From contig CM029372.1 of NCBI GenBank assembly GCA_017165825.1, forward strand, positions 22,455,068 through 22,519,067: 64,000 nt of DNA. The letters run 5' to 3'. The DNA is from Hepsetus odoe (Eukaryota; Chordata; Actinopteri; Characiformes; Hepsetidae). Below the pieces are notes generated by a model. The model did no database searches and was not told the DNA's origin. It saw nothing but the letters and a program-made list of their open reading frames with translations. The translations under genes were made by a program, and so were the position numbers. Below are positions 45,454-55,954 of the stretch, piece by piece (positions within the stretch are counted from its first letter, which is position 1; every line of letters begins with the position of its first letter).

Positions 45454-46793
45454 AGTGTGTAAAGGCACAATGGCCTTGTAAGAGTTTTTACACCAAGACC
45501 CGTGACCTAAAATCCAGCACTTGTCTTGTAATCAGACTCAGCACTGACAAAGGGCCCAAGGGACAGTAAGTGCACAAAGTCCCATTTTTTATCATTTTTT
45601 TTGCACTTCTGTATACTACCATTCCACTAAAATGTCAGGGTGACTGCTGTGGTGAGAATGATTCCAATATTGATTCCTTGCTTCTGAGGGGGGGGGTGTT
45701 AAACTGTGCAGTTGGGCTATAGTTTAAAACACAGTGTCTCTATATGTTTGGTCTTTTTAGTAAAAGGACTTTAGCTCAAGGAATAGTCACATGCAAAGAC
45801 ATGAGAGTCACATTCAAATGATGTGTGTACATAAGTACACGCCCTCTATTTACATGACAAAGGGTAATGCACAGTTAAAAGTCTGTTTTCTGAATTAAAC
45901 ATATTGGAGAACAATAAAACATCAACCTTTGGCACATTTTATATTTATTGGGATTTGTGAGATTTTGGGCTAAATTCTCATTTGAGACAGTTTGCAGTTT
46001 GCATTTTCTCCTGGTGTGTTGGGTGGGCTGTGGGGGTTTTCTCTCTTGTTCCGGTTTCATCCCACAGTATAAAGGCATGCAGGTCAGGAGGATTGGAGAT
46101 GCTAAAGTGCCCCTTAGGTGTAACAGTGTGAGTGTATATGATGGTCTGTTGAGCTTTGTTGGGTGTTTCTGCACCTTTCACCCTATGAGCATTGGGATGG
46201 GTTCCACCACACCCCATCTCTGGTTGGGATAAGTAGCTCAGACATTGAATGGATGGATGGATGATAAACTGTAATATTTCTGTGTGTTTTCTGCAGAGAA
46301 TGTGTCAGTGAAGAGCTGTTAATGTTGATATTTTCACTTTTGAAAATTAACTATGTAAATGTAACCAGAAATTGGACAGTTGCATATAACTGTAGCTTAT
46401 AAACTGACACCTAAGGAGTGCTTTCCTTTACAGAACAGAATGGGCTTATTCTGTTAATCTGTGGAGTAGCAGCTTTGGTCATCATCATCCTGCTCGCAGT
46501 CTCCATGAAACTTCTGATGAGGAGAAATATGGGTGAGCTGCATCTCACTTTTTCAATTCACTTGAAGGGAAAGGCAGATCATGTTTCCATTTGCATAAGA
46601 ATATGTGGAGACCATTTTAGCACTTTGTGTCTGACCAATGCACCCCTCCCCAACCAACCATGCCCAACACACCCAATCCCTCCCCCTTGTTTTCTCTTTA
46701 GTTCAAAGGGAGGCTAGGAAACGGCAGAGGGAAGCCAACATGCAAAATATTTCCACCACCGCCACTGTCACCACCACCACAGGCTACTGGTGA
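42721..46793 (+). CDS. Type I membrane protein with one Ig domain, unrecognised family
   Basis: Coding exons: 42721-42772, 42887-42952, 43844-43897, 44004-44027, 45055-45294, 46434-46532 and 46702-46793, giving 208 residues. Every intron is phase 1, the usual pattern for immunoglobulin-superfamily genes. Signal peptide 1-17 (hydrophobic GAGLLYLFISSLLC), a Cys-containing stalk 18-65 built from three small exons, an Ig domain 66-145 with the Cys87-Cys126 pair and core Trp101, a membrane segment at about 149-172, and a basic 35-residue cytoplasmic tail (RRN, then REARKRQRE). Six sequons lie in the stalk and Ig domain. There is no ITAM or ITIM tyrosine motif, so signalling, if any, would need a partner. 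The exon at 46,297 offers a soluble ending. Function is unknown; surface receptor or ligand is inferred from architecture. Poly(A) signal at 47,489. Confidence 0.8.
42851..42884 (+). repeat. (CT)17 microsatellite acting as a polypyrimidine tract
   Basis: Uninterrupted ct over 34 bp runs straight into the AG acceptor at 42,885-42,886. It is therefore the only polypyrimidine tract for Ig gene exon 2. Confidence 0.92.
42887..42952 (+). CDS. Ig gene exon 2, extracellular stalk
   Basis: 22 codons with two Cys (HACVPVQCLNW). Phase 1 on both sides, donor gtaata. Confidence 0.7.
43844..43897 (+). CDS. Ig gene exon 3, glycosylated stalk
   Basis: 18 codons reading ENCTQGSNSGNSINTSIC, with sequons NCT and NTS. 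The acceptor aactgtag was preferred over the nearby acacag, because only it keeps the phase and avoids a stop at the next junction. Confidence 0.65.
44004..44027 (+). CDS. Ig gene exon 4 (24-nt micro-exon)
   Basis: Encodes DDSNSCRK between acceptor ctcctttag and donor gtatct. It is a multiple of three, so skipping it would keep the frame. Confidence 0.6.
44152..44386 (-). mobile_element. SINE family A, reversed, in the Ig gene
   Basis: Full copy, from gtgaaagtgactattcttgtc (tail complement) to ctaggccaccgctgcccc (head complement). Lies in the 1.0-kb intron before the Ig-domain exon. Confidence 0.88.
44507..44723 (+). mobile_element. SINE family A, forward, in the Ig gene
   Basis: Head ggcagcagcggtccagtg, middle ataccccttgagcaaggta-like block and ctgccccctgctgcacgtg, tail acttcactttta. 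It is opposite in orientation to the copy 120 bp to the left. Confidence 0.85.
45055..45294 (+). CDS. Ig gene exon 5, the Ig domain
   Basis: 80 codons in a single exon. Key residues are Cys87 (LNVTC), Trp101 (SFIWMNN) and Cys126 (TLVCTV); only 38 residues separate the cysteines, a short C2/I-type domain. An extra Cys132 follows in SPCGNFS. It lacks the Asp-X-Gly-X-Tyr before the second Cys that V-set domains usually have. Confidence 0.85.
45413..45450. repeat. (GT)19 microsatellite
   Basis: Alternating gt over 38 bp in the intron after the Ig-domain exon. Confidence 0.92.
45950..46262 (+). mobile_element. Repeat C copy in the Ig gene
   Basis: Diverged: agtttgcattttctcctggtg, gggttttctctcttg, then gggatgggttccaccac and a terminal (TGGA)n at about 46,248-46,262, as at the end of the copy at 63,625. 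Confidence 0.6.
46297..46322 (+). CDS. Candidate alternative terminal exon giving a soluble form
   Basis: After a good acceptor (tgttttctgcag) the phase-1 frame reads ENVSVKSC and then TAA. Joined to the Ig-domain exon it would end the protein at 153 residues, before the membrane segment. The membrane exon uses the same phase and also begins with Glu, so the two are mutually exclusive alternatives. Confidence 0.5.
46434..46532 (+). CDS. Ig gene membrane-segment exon
   Basis: 33 codons: EQNG, then LILLICGVAALVIIILLAVS and KLLMRRNM. A single hydrophobic helix is followed by basic residues, which sets an N-out, C-in topology. Acceptor tttacag, donor gtgagc. Confidence 0.85.
46702..46793 (+). 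CDS. Ig gene last exon, cytoplasmic tail
   Basis: Starts VQREARKRQREANM and ends TTTTGYW before TGA. Basic and Thr-rich; the only Tyr is the penultimate residue. Confidence 0.8.
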
Positions 46794-47488
46794 AAGGAGA
46801 ATGGAATGGAGTGCATTACTGAACTTGCACTATACCCAATTTAACATTCCAGCTCATACTTGGATGACTGAAGTGTGAGGAGACGAAGACATTTTACATA
46901 ATGTCTCATTCATTTTGAGCAAGAAGTTGACCTTTATGTAGCAGCTCTTTTCTGAGGTTTCTCATTCACAAAGTAAAAGAAATTAAGGCAAATATTGAGA
47001 TCTTTAGTTAATGTCATATTTATTTTGTGAATCTATACAGTATATAATGTTGTGAATGTAAGATCATTTGATATTTTTTTATTTTTCAATTTTCTTTTTC
47101 TTCATACTTCATGGTTTTAATATTGTGGATGGGTTTTTTTTTTTTGATATCTCATTAATTGGCTTTGCAGAAAGTACACCACTGTGAACCTGGGTTCTGA
47201 TTGAATAGCCTTCACCTCTCGTTCAACGAGCAGACACACTGCACAGTTTTGAAGCTGATGTTCTGTAAACCTTGCAGCAGAAAACCATGTTTCCTGAATA
47301 CAGTCACTGTGCTACATGGAAACAGTTATATAAATTGAGTGTAAATAATAGCAGCAGACAAGCCACTAATGTGGATATACAGATCCATAACAAAACTGAG
47401 AAAAATCAAACTACTTCTAACGCCTTACCACACATATTTAGAAGATTAAGAGGCTGTTTGCTTTGATTATATGGTCATTTGTCAGTCT

Positions 47489-47494
47489 AATAAA
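47489..47494 (+). terminator. Poly(A) signal of the Ig gene
   Basis: AATAAA about 700 bp past the stop codon at 46,793. No earlier canonical signal was noticed on the plus strand. Confidence 0.55.
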
Positions 47495-47499
47495 GATAC

Positions 47500-48718
47500 A
47501 AAGATAGAAGCTATGTTCTCCATTGATCCATTTCTGAAAGGTTTGTGCCCTTTACCACCACTGCCGAGGAAACTGTGAAAGAACTGTGTGGAAGAAGGCA
47601 AAAGTGAGCCTGTAGCCTAAACTGAAGCATGTTAGCTGGTGTAAGTAAGAAGATAATAGAGCTGTGCTAGTGTTTATGGCTGTAGGTGCTATTGTGTAAC
47701 CCACGCAAAAGTACACCTATCCTACATTAACCTGGCAGGAGCTCACAGTTGAGAGAAGACTCGGAAACTCCTAATCCCTGAACAGGTTAAGTTTGCTTAA
47801 AATAGTGGCAGCAACAGCATGGGTGCAATGATCTCAGAATAAAGCTAAAGATTTATTCACTGTAGAAAATGATCAATACATGGTACTTTTAGGCCACGGT
47901 TCTTAAAAGAGTAACACTGAAGCAGCTGATGTCATTCAATTTAAATTAGGATTAATTAGAACAGAAGAGCAGACTGAATTGGCCACTCATTTTCCCCTTT
48001 TTTAGAAACACACTTTGTCGCACTCATTGTCCCTCCACATGCTGTCCCTCCACACTTTGTGCCTCCACTCAGTGGTTCCTTTATTAGAAAACCCTGGGTT
48101 GTATTTACATGCCATTTGTTTGTGATGGTATCTGATGGTAGCTGCAGATGGCTGGAAATCCTGAAGAAGCGAATCTCACTGTCGTGTAAAAATCCCAGCA
48201 ATGCTGATGTACCTGAGACACTCATACCAGCACCACACACTATATAATATCTAGTCAACAGTAATCCTGTCATTGGAAACTGCCCAGTTGTGTGTATATA
48301 TAGTGTGTATGTATATATACACCACAATGCAGTGCTACAGTAGATTATATATACTATAATGAGCTGGGCTGGTCAGTCAGGGTGATTTCCCACAGTGGCA
48401 GCTGGTAGAGAGATAATCCTGGTAAAACAGAGACAGAGAGAGGGAGAGAGAGAATAAGAGAGAGATGAGGGCTAATTCTGTCCTTCTTCTAATCTCCTAA
48501 CACCCCTCCTCCACGCTCTACAATTCACCAACACTAACTGACCTATGTTCCTTTGTTCTACACAAACCACAGGGGCAACATATAGATACACAAATATACA
48601 CCTGAAAACACACAATCAGAGTTGAGCTTTTTAAGCAGCTACTGGAGTTTTCTAAACCACAGAAGCTGGCCTGGGGAGAAAAGCAGAGAATGTAGAAGCA
48701 CCTGGGACAGAAGGCACA
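47500..48718. other. Intergenic DNA between the Ig gene and the ARL3-like gene
   Basis: Contains an AG-rich (gagaga)n stretch at 48,430-48,465 and a short TATA-rich region at 48,290-48,350. The 5' UTR and promoter of the downstream gene should be here. No repeat of the main families is present. Confidence 0.4.
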
Positions 48719-48736
48719 ATGGGAGAAGCTCAAAAG
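48719..48736 (+). CDS. arl3l1: arl3-like exon 1 (18 nt coding)
   Basis: ATG GGA GAA GCT CAA AAG followed by donor gtgaga. The phase fits exon 2, which starts G-L-L-S-V. Chosen over an ATG/gttgtg at 49,864 that has a poor donor and no leading Gly. Confidence 0.75.
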
Positions 48737-51700
48737 GTGAGAGAGAGAGAGTCTACCAACCTGGACTTTAACTCAGTCTGTGTAAATACTGACACTTTAG
48801 TGTGGATTAATCCAGACAGAGGTCAGAGAGGACAGCTATATTAGTTATTGTTATGATTACTATATCTACGGCATGTTTTACATTTAAACAGGCATGAAAA
48901 TGGATGTCTAGGATGTTCACCTGACCATTAGTCAAAGGTGTGTTGGCTGAAAAGACCTCATGGTATAACAGTCAGCCTTGTATTATAGCTTCTGTGCCTT
49001 TCTGTCATATTTACAACTGTTTTACTTGTAACAACACTTTTGGTAATCTAAACTGTGGCCAGTCTGCTCAGTGGATTAATTATAATCTAGTGCATTTAAC
49101 TTTATGGCTAAATCTGTTTCTGGTCAGCAGTCTAGATGTCAGAATAAATTGTGCAGTTTTGTTTTTATTTTCCTATGCAAAGAGCAAGGCTATGTTGGTC
49201 AAATGGCACACAATCTGCCAGTGTTTATGTAATAATGCTAATCTGCATGAATCAAGGTTTCAGTTATATTAGCACCTTTCTCACGTATTCACTGAATCAT
49301 TCTTTCTACATTTCTGCTTAATTAAACAGTTAGATGGAGACAAGATGGAACACAATGGAGTCATTCTGAGTGGTTAGATGTGTCATTTCAGAGTCAGGAT
49401 TGTTCACAGTAGTGGTGACAGGACCCAGACATGGAGAATGAGGCAGTAGGTGCAGTGATATCTTGCTACATGTGCAAACATGCAATTTCATTAAGAACCC
49501 ACACTGATGATCCCACACTGCCTCTGAAACTGGTCAGGTACAAGAACTGCCCTGAAAGTGAGAGCCAAAAATGTTGAAAGTTCTGTAGGTAACCAGGAGA
49601 AGTATTCCTCGACAGCATGATAAAAAACACAAGAAAGTCCTAAATTAATCCTAAATTCACAGCATGGCCAAAAATGGAATAAAATGCCAGTCATTCGCAC
49701 ATGTAAAAGCTTGTGTTATGTCAGTTAATGCACTGCTGATATGTTGGTGACTGATTAAGCATTACTACTAGGTCAGGTTTGGGATAAGTGGAAAAACAGT
49801 GCTAACCTTTTCTGACATTTCAGGCTCTGAAAATTAGCTGCTAGGTTAATAGTAACCAGTAGGATGGTTGTGTTGACTGCAGTGTGAAAGTGAAAGCTGA
49901 TCTTTGCTGCAAATTCTCCAAGGGTTTGCTTTCAGTTATTGAGAAACTGAAAGGTTCATCAGAGCAGGAGGTGAGGATACTTCTGCTTGGGCTGGACAAT
50001 GCTGGAAAAACCACCATCTTAAAGAGCCTGGCCTCAGAAGACCTCAGCATTATCACACCTACCCAGGTAAAACAAAGCAACTGCAAAATTCCCCTGCAGG
50101 AACATTTCAAACAAGTAAAGCCCTAGTGAGACTGGAAAAGTGAAGCTGATTTTTCTGTTTATTGTTATTTCTTTCCCTGCTTGCTGGTGCCAGTTTGTCA
50201 TTACTTTGTAATGGAATATTATGCAAAAGCAATAATTCTGCATGCAATTGGAATGGTTGATGAATAATGCTAAATATTGTTGAATGATGGAAAATGTCTA
50301 TTTTGACCAGGTTCACTTTACGACTTGCTCTCTTAGAAAATTGTATTTCTAATTTATCATAAATATTCCAGGTTGCCCTGAGCAAGGTACTGTCCCCATC
50401 ACTGCTCCTTTCACAATGAAAACGTGTTACTTTTCACTAACACTGAACCCAGGCCTGTGCTAGAATTTCTTTGTTTGTAACCTACTGCAATGCAATGTGA
50501 AGGTGAAGATTATGGGGTTGTCACATTTTATTTCCACTGATTACATTCGCTGTCCAATGTGGGGGGTGTGTAGTGCTTTTCTGTAGAGATTATACAAGCT
50601 GTGCACACAGTTCATGTCAGTAATGGGTAGACTTTAAAATGGCCATTTTCTCTCCAGGATTGTCTGAAAACCTTTGGACAGTTTTGTTATTATCGGTTTT
50701 GATTATCTGTGATGTTGCTACTGTGGAGACATTTATTTTACATTGTCAAAGCTATTTTATTTATAATATTTATTGAATAACATCATATAAAGACAGAAAA
50801 CAGAGAGATTTTTTTTCCCTACATATTGTAGTGTATGTTCACTGTAACTATGATGGAACTGATTCTGGTTCATTCTGTCTTTTAGGGTTTTAATATAAAG
50901 AGCGTGGCCTCTCATGGAATGAAGCTAAATGTGTGGGACATCGGCGGGCAGCGGAAGATCAGGCCTTTCTGGAAGAAATATTTAGAAAACACAGATTTAC
51001 TGGTGAGAACTGGAGGAATAGACTCTATTTTTTGTTCTGTGATAATGTCGCTCCACTACAAGGGACCTCTTAACATGTCCAGGCTGTTACTCAACCTTTC
51101 ACTCTCTGAATGCTGCCTCCAGCATTCATCTCGACCCATGTGAAGATAATTGGTTAAGATAACGGATGGATGGATGGATGGATGGATGATGCTTCACCTG
51201 TACTATGTCAGCCATCTGGTTTTGAATAAAGACTCACAGGCAGCATTGTTTTTAGAAGAAGAGATTTGCATGTTATTTTTGCTGTTTGACATCACAGTGG
51301 AGCATCCCTCTGCTTTCCATCTGCATTTATTATGACACCTTGGTAGTCTATTTTGATTTCCCTCCCAATTAATAATATCTTGTTCAATTTATCTAGTAGA
51401 TATTTTATACCTGCGAAGTTGTTTTGTGCAGTTCCGGGACACATAAATTAAAAGTTTTGTTTCTTTGCTTGTTTCCAGATCTATGTAATAGACAGTGCAG
51501 ATAAGAAGAGATTCGAAGAAACAGGAATGGTAAGGCTAAAAATAACACACACCAGGAAGGTCCCCCAGACTTTCCATCAGATTTACACCATTGATGCAAA
51601 AGGCTCTACTGTAGGCAAACATTACATTGCAATCACAATCAGAAAGAAAATATGATAATATGACAATATCAGGACATGATCAGTACCATTACATAAGGCA

Positions 51701-53961
51701 CTATGGACCTTTTTTCCTTTTTTGACACTAAATGCGAGTACTCCAATATAATATGGTATTGTTAAATGACAAGAAGCAGTAATACTTCAGATATCAGTGA
51801 TTAAGTGAAAGTGACTAATTGTGATTGGGAAACACAGCACAGCACTCAGTGAGACGCAATGAAATTCAACCTCTGCTTTTCACCCGCACCATGCAGCAGG
51901 GGGCAGCTATATAAAGTGCCCAGGGAGCAGTGATGGGAGTGCTTCCTTGCTCAGAGGTACCTCAGGGCAACCTACTGGTCTGGGATTCAAACCCATGACC
52001 TTGTGACCTTGGGGCCTAGTCACTAAACACTAGGCCACCGCTGCCCCTGTTGATGGTTAATTTCTCCTCATGCTGTGCCTGCAGGAGCTGTCTGAGCTGA
52101 TAGATGAGGAGAACCTGAAGGGTGTTCCTGTGCTGATCTTTGCAAATAAACAGGATCTGGCCACAGCATCTCCGGCCAGTGAGATTGCAGAAGGACTAAA
52201 CCTACACACCTACAGAGACAGAGTGTGGCAGATCCAGGCCTGTTCTGCCATGAGCGGAGAGGGAGTACAGGTGACCGACACCATGGGGCACTATAGGCCT
52301 AACTTTGTTCAGCTCCATACTGATTACTCAGAGGGTGTACAGAATCATGAAAACAACATGATGTACTCGTACTCATTTTACCAGTTTTTCCAGAAACATT
52401 TTACCAGGAACATTGAACATTGAGTCATTGAATCATTTTGAAAGCTTATAATTAAAGACTTTAGCCCATCTATTGCTGCACCTTTAAGGTGGGATGGGGG
52501 TGTATCATAGAAGTCCTTTTCATTGATGGGTGGATTGGAGATCACACTGTTTTTGTAGAAAACATCTCTTAATTATTTTTCCAATCACATCAAAATTTCC
52601 CCACGGCTGTTGACCATTAAGAAAAAAAAACACAAAAACTGATTTGAGATCTTGCTATTTTGTACTCTTAAAGTACTGAGGGATGGGATGTAACTAAGTA
52701 GAAGTAATGTACTAATAATATTGTACTTTGGTTTTGTGTTTCTGTTCTTGACCATTAATTTTTCTGATGACATTTGACTTTTACTACCTACATTTTAACT
52801 CAAATATCTCATTGAACAACAATAATAATTACAATTACATTAATCAGAATTATGTTCATTTTTATAGCTCATTGTTAGTCAGTAAACAGTAAACCATCTC
52901 CTTAACCACATCCACAAGTCTGTCTCCTTAATAAAGAGCAAGCATGTGGACCTGATCTTTAGATGTATATGTTAAACATTCAGTTCCAGCAGAATGTGCC
53001 ACCAGTGGAGTTTCTCCAAACCAAACTCATCAAATCATACATTTATGGACCTTGCTTTGGTCAAAATATCTTCCCCAGAAAGTTGTAGCATTTAATAGTT
53101 TAAAATGTCTTTGTATGGTGTTACAGTAACAATGCCCTTCACTGGAACTAACAGGTCTAGACCAAAACCTGCAAAACAGTCCCACCTCATTATCTCTCCT
53201 CATCAAGTTTTTTGTATAGAAGCTATGCTTTCTGAATATTGCTCCCTTGTCATCAGTCAAACTCACATTCATCTGGCAGTAATTCATTATTCCAGATCCA
53301 TGTTTTCATAGCTCCAGAGTTCAGTGTTGGTGTGATATATATAGTGATCTGAGGTTGGTGTGAATCCCATTGAATGAAGCAACCAAAAAATCAGTTCTAG
53401 TGCTGATGCTGCTGCTCTACCTTTCAGTTGCCAGACTTTTTTAAGATTGTTTTGCCATTTGTTAGATTTTTTTCAGCAATGGGTGTGGGTGAAGCAAGTC
53501 AATAAAACTCAGTAACAAAGATGTTGGTGTCACACAGTTGGTCAAATAGTACTAAAGCTTGAAACACCACTGAGTTTTAGCATCTGTTCACAATATTACC
53601 CTTGGACCTCAGTTATAAAATGGGACATTAACATTTGAATCAGCTGTATCTGTGGTGAGTGTAAAACAGAGGTTAGAAGGTCCTAATGAAAATCCTTCTC
53701 TGAGGCCTGTCACATTTTAAAACGTATTGCAGCTTTTAAATATTTTTAGAATCTTTTTCTTTTTTAGATTTTTTTTAGATTTACAGTTTTAGAGAAGAAC
53801 ACTGAAATGACACAGCATGATAACACAGACTGTGAGCACTTGAGAGAGGTTGTAACCAAATTTTTGCTCTTTGAAATCAACGTTTATCGTTTTCTCCTAT
53901 TTTGCATTCACAGGATGGTATGAACTGGATCTGCAACAACATTGTGAACAGGAAGAAGTGA
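48719..53961 (+). CDS. arl3l1: ARL3-family small GTPase (fish arl3-like paralogue), complete
   Basis: Six coding exons: 48719-48736, 49923-50066, 50886-51002, 51479-51529, 52085-52270 and 53914-53961. All are in phase 0 with GT/AG borders and give 187 residues. All Arf-family GTPase motifs are intact: P-loop GLDNAGKT at 29-36, switch I ending TPTQ at 51-54, WDIGGQ at 71-76 with the catalytic Gln76, NKQD at 131-134 and CSAMSG at 163-168. The core is very close to vertebrate ARL3, which in its GTP form releases lipid-modified cargo from UNC119 and PDE6D in cilia; RP2 is its GAP. The N-terminus MGEAQKGLLSVIEKL has about four residues inserted after Met-Gly compared with canonical ARL3. ARL3 proteins are not myristoylated but use the amphipathic N-terminal helix, here preserved as LLSVIEKLKG. 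The symbol is my best guess for the fish paralogue. Plain arl3 is the alternative. Confidence 0.92.
49923..50066 (+). CDS. arl3l1: arl3-like exon 2, P-loop
   Basis: 48 codons with the amphipathic start of the N-terminal helix, EVRILLLGLDNAGKTTILK and SEDLSIITPTQ. Donor gtaaaa. Confidence 0.95.
50886..51002 (+). CDS. arl3l1: arl3-like exon 3, interswitch and switch II
   Basis: 39 codons: GFNIKSVASHGMKLNVWDIG and then GQRKIRPFWKKYLENTDLL. Acceptor gtcttttag, donor gtgaga. Confidence 0.96.
51479..51529 (+). CDS. arl3l1: arl3-like exon 4
   Basis: 17 codons: IYVIDSADKKRFEETGM, the strand and helix after switch II. Donor gtaagg. Confidence 0.95.
51803..52049 (-). mobile_element. SINE family A, reversed, 35 bp before an arl3-like exon
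   Basis: From agtgaaagtgactaattgtg to ctaggccaccgctgcccct. Its head side ends 35 bp upstream of exon 5, leaving only ttgatggttaatttctcctc and a short pyrimidine run before the acceptor. Confidence 0.88.
52085..52270 (+). CDS. arl3l1: arl3-like exon 5, guanine-specificity motifs
   Basis: 62 codons including VPVLIFANKQDLATASPASE and WQIQACSAMSGEGVQ. Donor gtgacc. The open frame runs on into the intron for about 150 bp, but homology stops at the splice site. Confidence 0.96.
52271..53913 (+). other. arl3-like intron 5
   Basis: 1.6 kb of AT-rich DNA. I see no transposon or extra exon. Confidence 0.55.
53914..53961 (+). CDS. arl3l1: arl3-like exon 6, C-terminal helix
   Basis: DGMNWICNNIVNRKK followed by TGA. 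Ends with the basic RKK typical of ARL3. Acceptor tgcattcacag. Confidence 0.95.
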   Translation, partial: DGMNWICNNIVNRKK

Positions 53962-54181
53962 AGCTGCCTGGTGTTCACCGCCCATCTAAACACCTGTCGG
54001 GTTCAGTCTAGATCACAAGGGCTGCCTGTTCATGTCCAGCCTGGACATTGTGTATTGCCTGTCTGTACGTGGCCCATATTTAACATCTTGTTCAAAAAAA
54101 GATGCTTTTTTGGCTGGCTGTGTTTTAAAGCAGCCATATGGCTTGTACAACTAAATTAATTACATATCTAAAGCAAAAACA

Positions 54182-54187
54182 AATAAA
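54182..54187 (+). terminator. Poly(A) signal of the arl3-like gene
   Basis: AATAAA 220 bp past the stop codon at 53,961; a reversed LINE begins about 40 bp further on, so the 3' UTR is short. Confidence 0.65.
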
Positions 54188-54224
54188 TCAGGCTAAACAG
54201 ACTTTACTTTCCCCTCCTGTTGGT

Positions 54225-55375
54225 CTACTTCTTTTTCTTTTTCTTTTGGTTGCTCCTGTTTAGGAGTTGCCACAGTGGATCATCCGTATCCATTTCTTCC
54301 TGTCCTCTGCATCTTCCTCCTTCAAATCGACCACCTGCATGTCCTCTCTCACCAAGTCCATAAACCTCTTCTTTGGTCTTCCTCTTTTCCTCTTTTCTGG
54401 CAGCTCCATCTTCAACATCTTCCTCCCAATATAATCCTCATCTCTCCTCTCGACATGTCCAAATAATGCAACTTTGCCTCTCTAACTTTGTCTCCAAAAT
54501 GTCTAACCTAAACTAGCCCTCTAATATATTTATTTCTAATCCTGTCCATCCTCATCACACCCAACAAAAATCTCAGCATCTTTATCACTGACACCTCCAG
54601 CTCCACCTCTTGTCTTTTCATCAGTGCCACCGTCTCCAACCCATACATAGCTGGTTTCCTCCTTTTCATTCACACTCATGTATTCTGTCTTTGTCCTACT
54701 CACTTTCAACTTGTCCATTACTATTGCAAACAAGAATGGGCTCAGTGCTGATCCTTGATGTAATCCAACCTTTACTTTAAATGCATCTGTCTCCCCTACT
54801 GCAGATCTCACCATTGTCACACTGCCCTCATACATATCCTGAACTACTCTCACATACTTCTCTGTAACACCAGACTTCCTCATACAAAACCAAAACTCCT
54901 CTCTAGGCACCCTGTCATATGCTTTCTCCAAGTCCACAAAGGCACAATGTAGCTCCTTCTGACCTTCTCTGTACTTCTCCATCAACACCTTCAGAGCAAA
55001 CATTGCATCTGTAGTGCTCTTTCTCTGCATTAAACCATACTGCTGTTCACTAATCCTCACCTCTTTTCTTAACCTCGCTTTCACTACTCTTTCCCATAAC
55101 TTCATGCTGTGGCTGATCGACTTTATTCCTCTATAGTTACTACAGCTCTGTGCATCACACTTATTCTTGGAAATCTGTGCCAGTACACTTCTCCTCCACT
55201 CCTCAGGCATCCTCTCATTTTCCAAGATTGTGTTAAACAATGTGGTCAGAAACTCCCATCTCCTCTAAACACCTCCATGCTTCCACTGGTATGCCATCTG
55301 GACCAACAGCTTTTCCATTTTTCATCACTACCCTTACTTCCATCTTGCTTAACTTTCCCCTGCTGTTGGTCTTTA
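54225..55375 (-). mobile_element. RTE-type LINE with an internally deleted reverse transcriptase
   Basis: The longest retrotransposon piece in the window. It is 5' truncated and reads on the minus strand from SKMEVRVVMKNGKAVGPDGI near 55,340 down to the conserved C-terminal tail at 54,240-54,600. The tail matches the copies at 14,403 and 28,760. Confidence 0.85.
54536..55240 (-). pseudogene. RTE reverse transcriptase, catalytic FADD block missing
   Basis: 234 codons open on the minus strand: NYRGIKSISHSMKLWERVV, EQQYGLMQRKSTTDAM, VDLEKAYDRVPREE and GLHQGSALSPFLFAIVMDKL are classic RT blocks. Where the F/YADD catalytic box should follow, the sequence jumps to KVSRTKTEYMSVNEKEE, so the box and its surroundings are deleted without breaking the frame. 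The product could not polymerise DNA. Confidence 0.85.
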
Positions 55376-55954
55376 TTTTAAATGTTCTTTAACAGCATGT
55401 GTGCTGATGGTGTGTGTATTAAATGGGATGGTTATGAATTCAGACAGCACAGGAAATAAAGCGTTCTCCCTTACCTCTCTTGTCTTTGCTTTGTTGACTA
55501 TCATCCGAGTGAGTGTGACTGCCGAATGACAGAACTATTTTCCAGTTTGATCAGGCAATTCTTAATGTTTTGTGCTTATATTTATGCTTTTTCTTTATTT
55601 TAGTTTCTTCTGAAATTACATAGGAAGAACAATGTCTGTATGTCTTTCTGTCTTTAAACATTCGTTTGCAGATCACTTTTGATCTGAGGCTGAATTTCAA
55701 ACTGCTCGTTACTCCCTACATAGTGTACTCATTTGTGTGATATCCTTTCATATTTCACAGTTTTACAGAAAATCATATAGAAAGTACTTTAATCATAGTC
55801 TTTGATATTGGATAGTTAAAGCAGCTTTTTAGTTTTTTTAATTACAATCTTTTAGATTTGTCCCTTGATCACCAGCCTCACTCTAGTAATGAAAATAAGT
55901 TACTAGCTCCTTTACAGCTCCTTTCATTTATAACTAAGTAAACTACTTTCTTTA

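Noticed and set aside
52070..52423. 117-codon continuous frame from arl3-like exon 5 into the intron
   Set aside because: ARL3 homology ends exactly at the gtgacc donor after GEGVQ and resumes at DGMNW in exon 6, so the extension is intronic.
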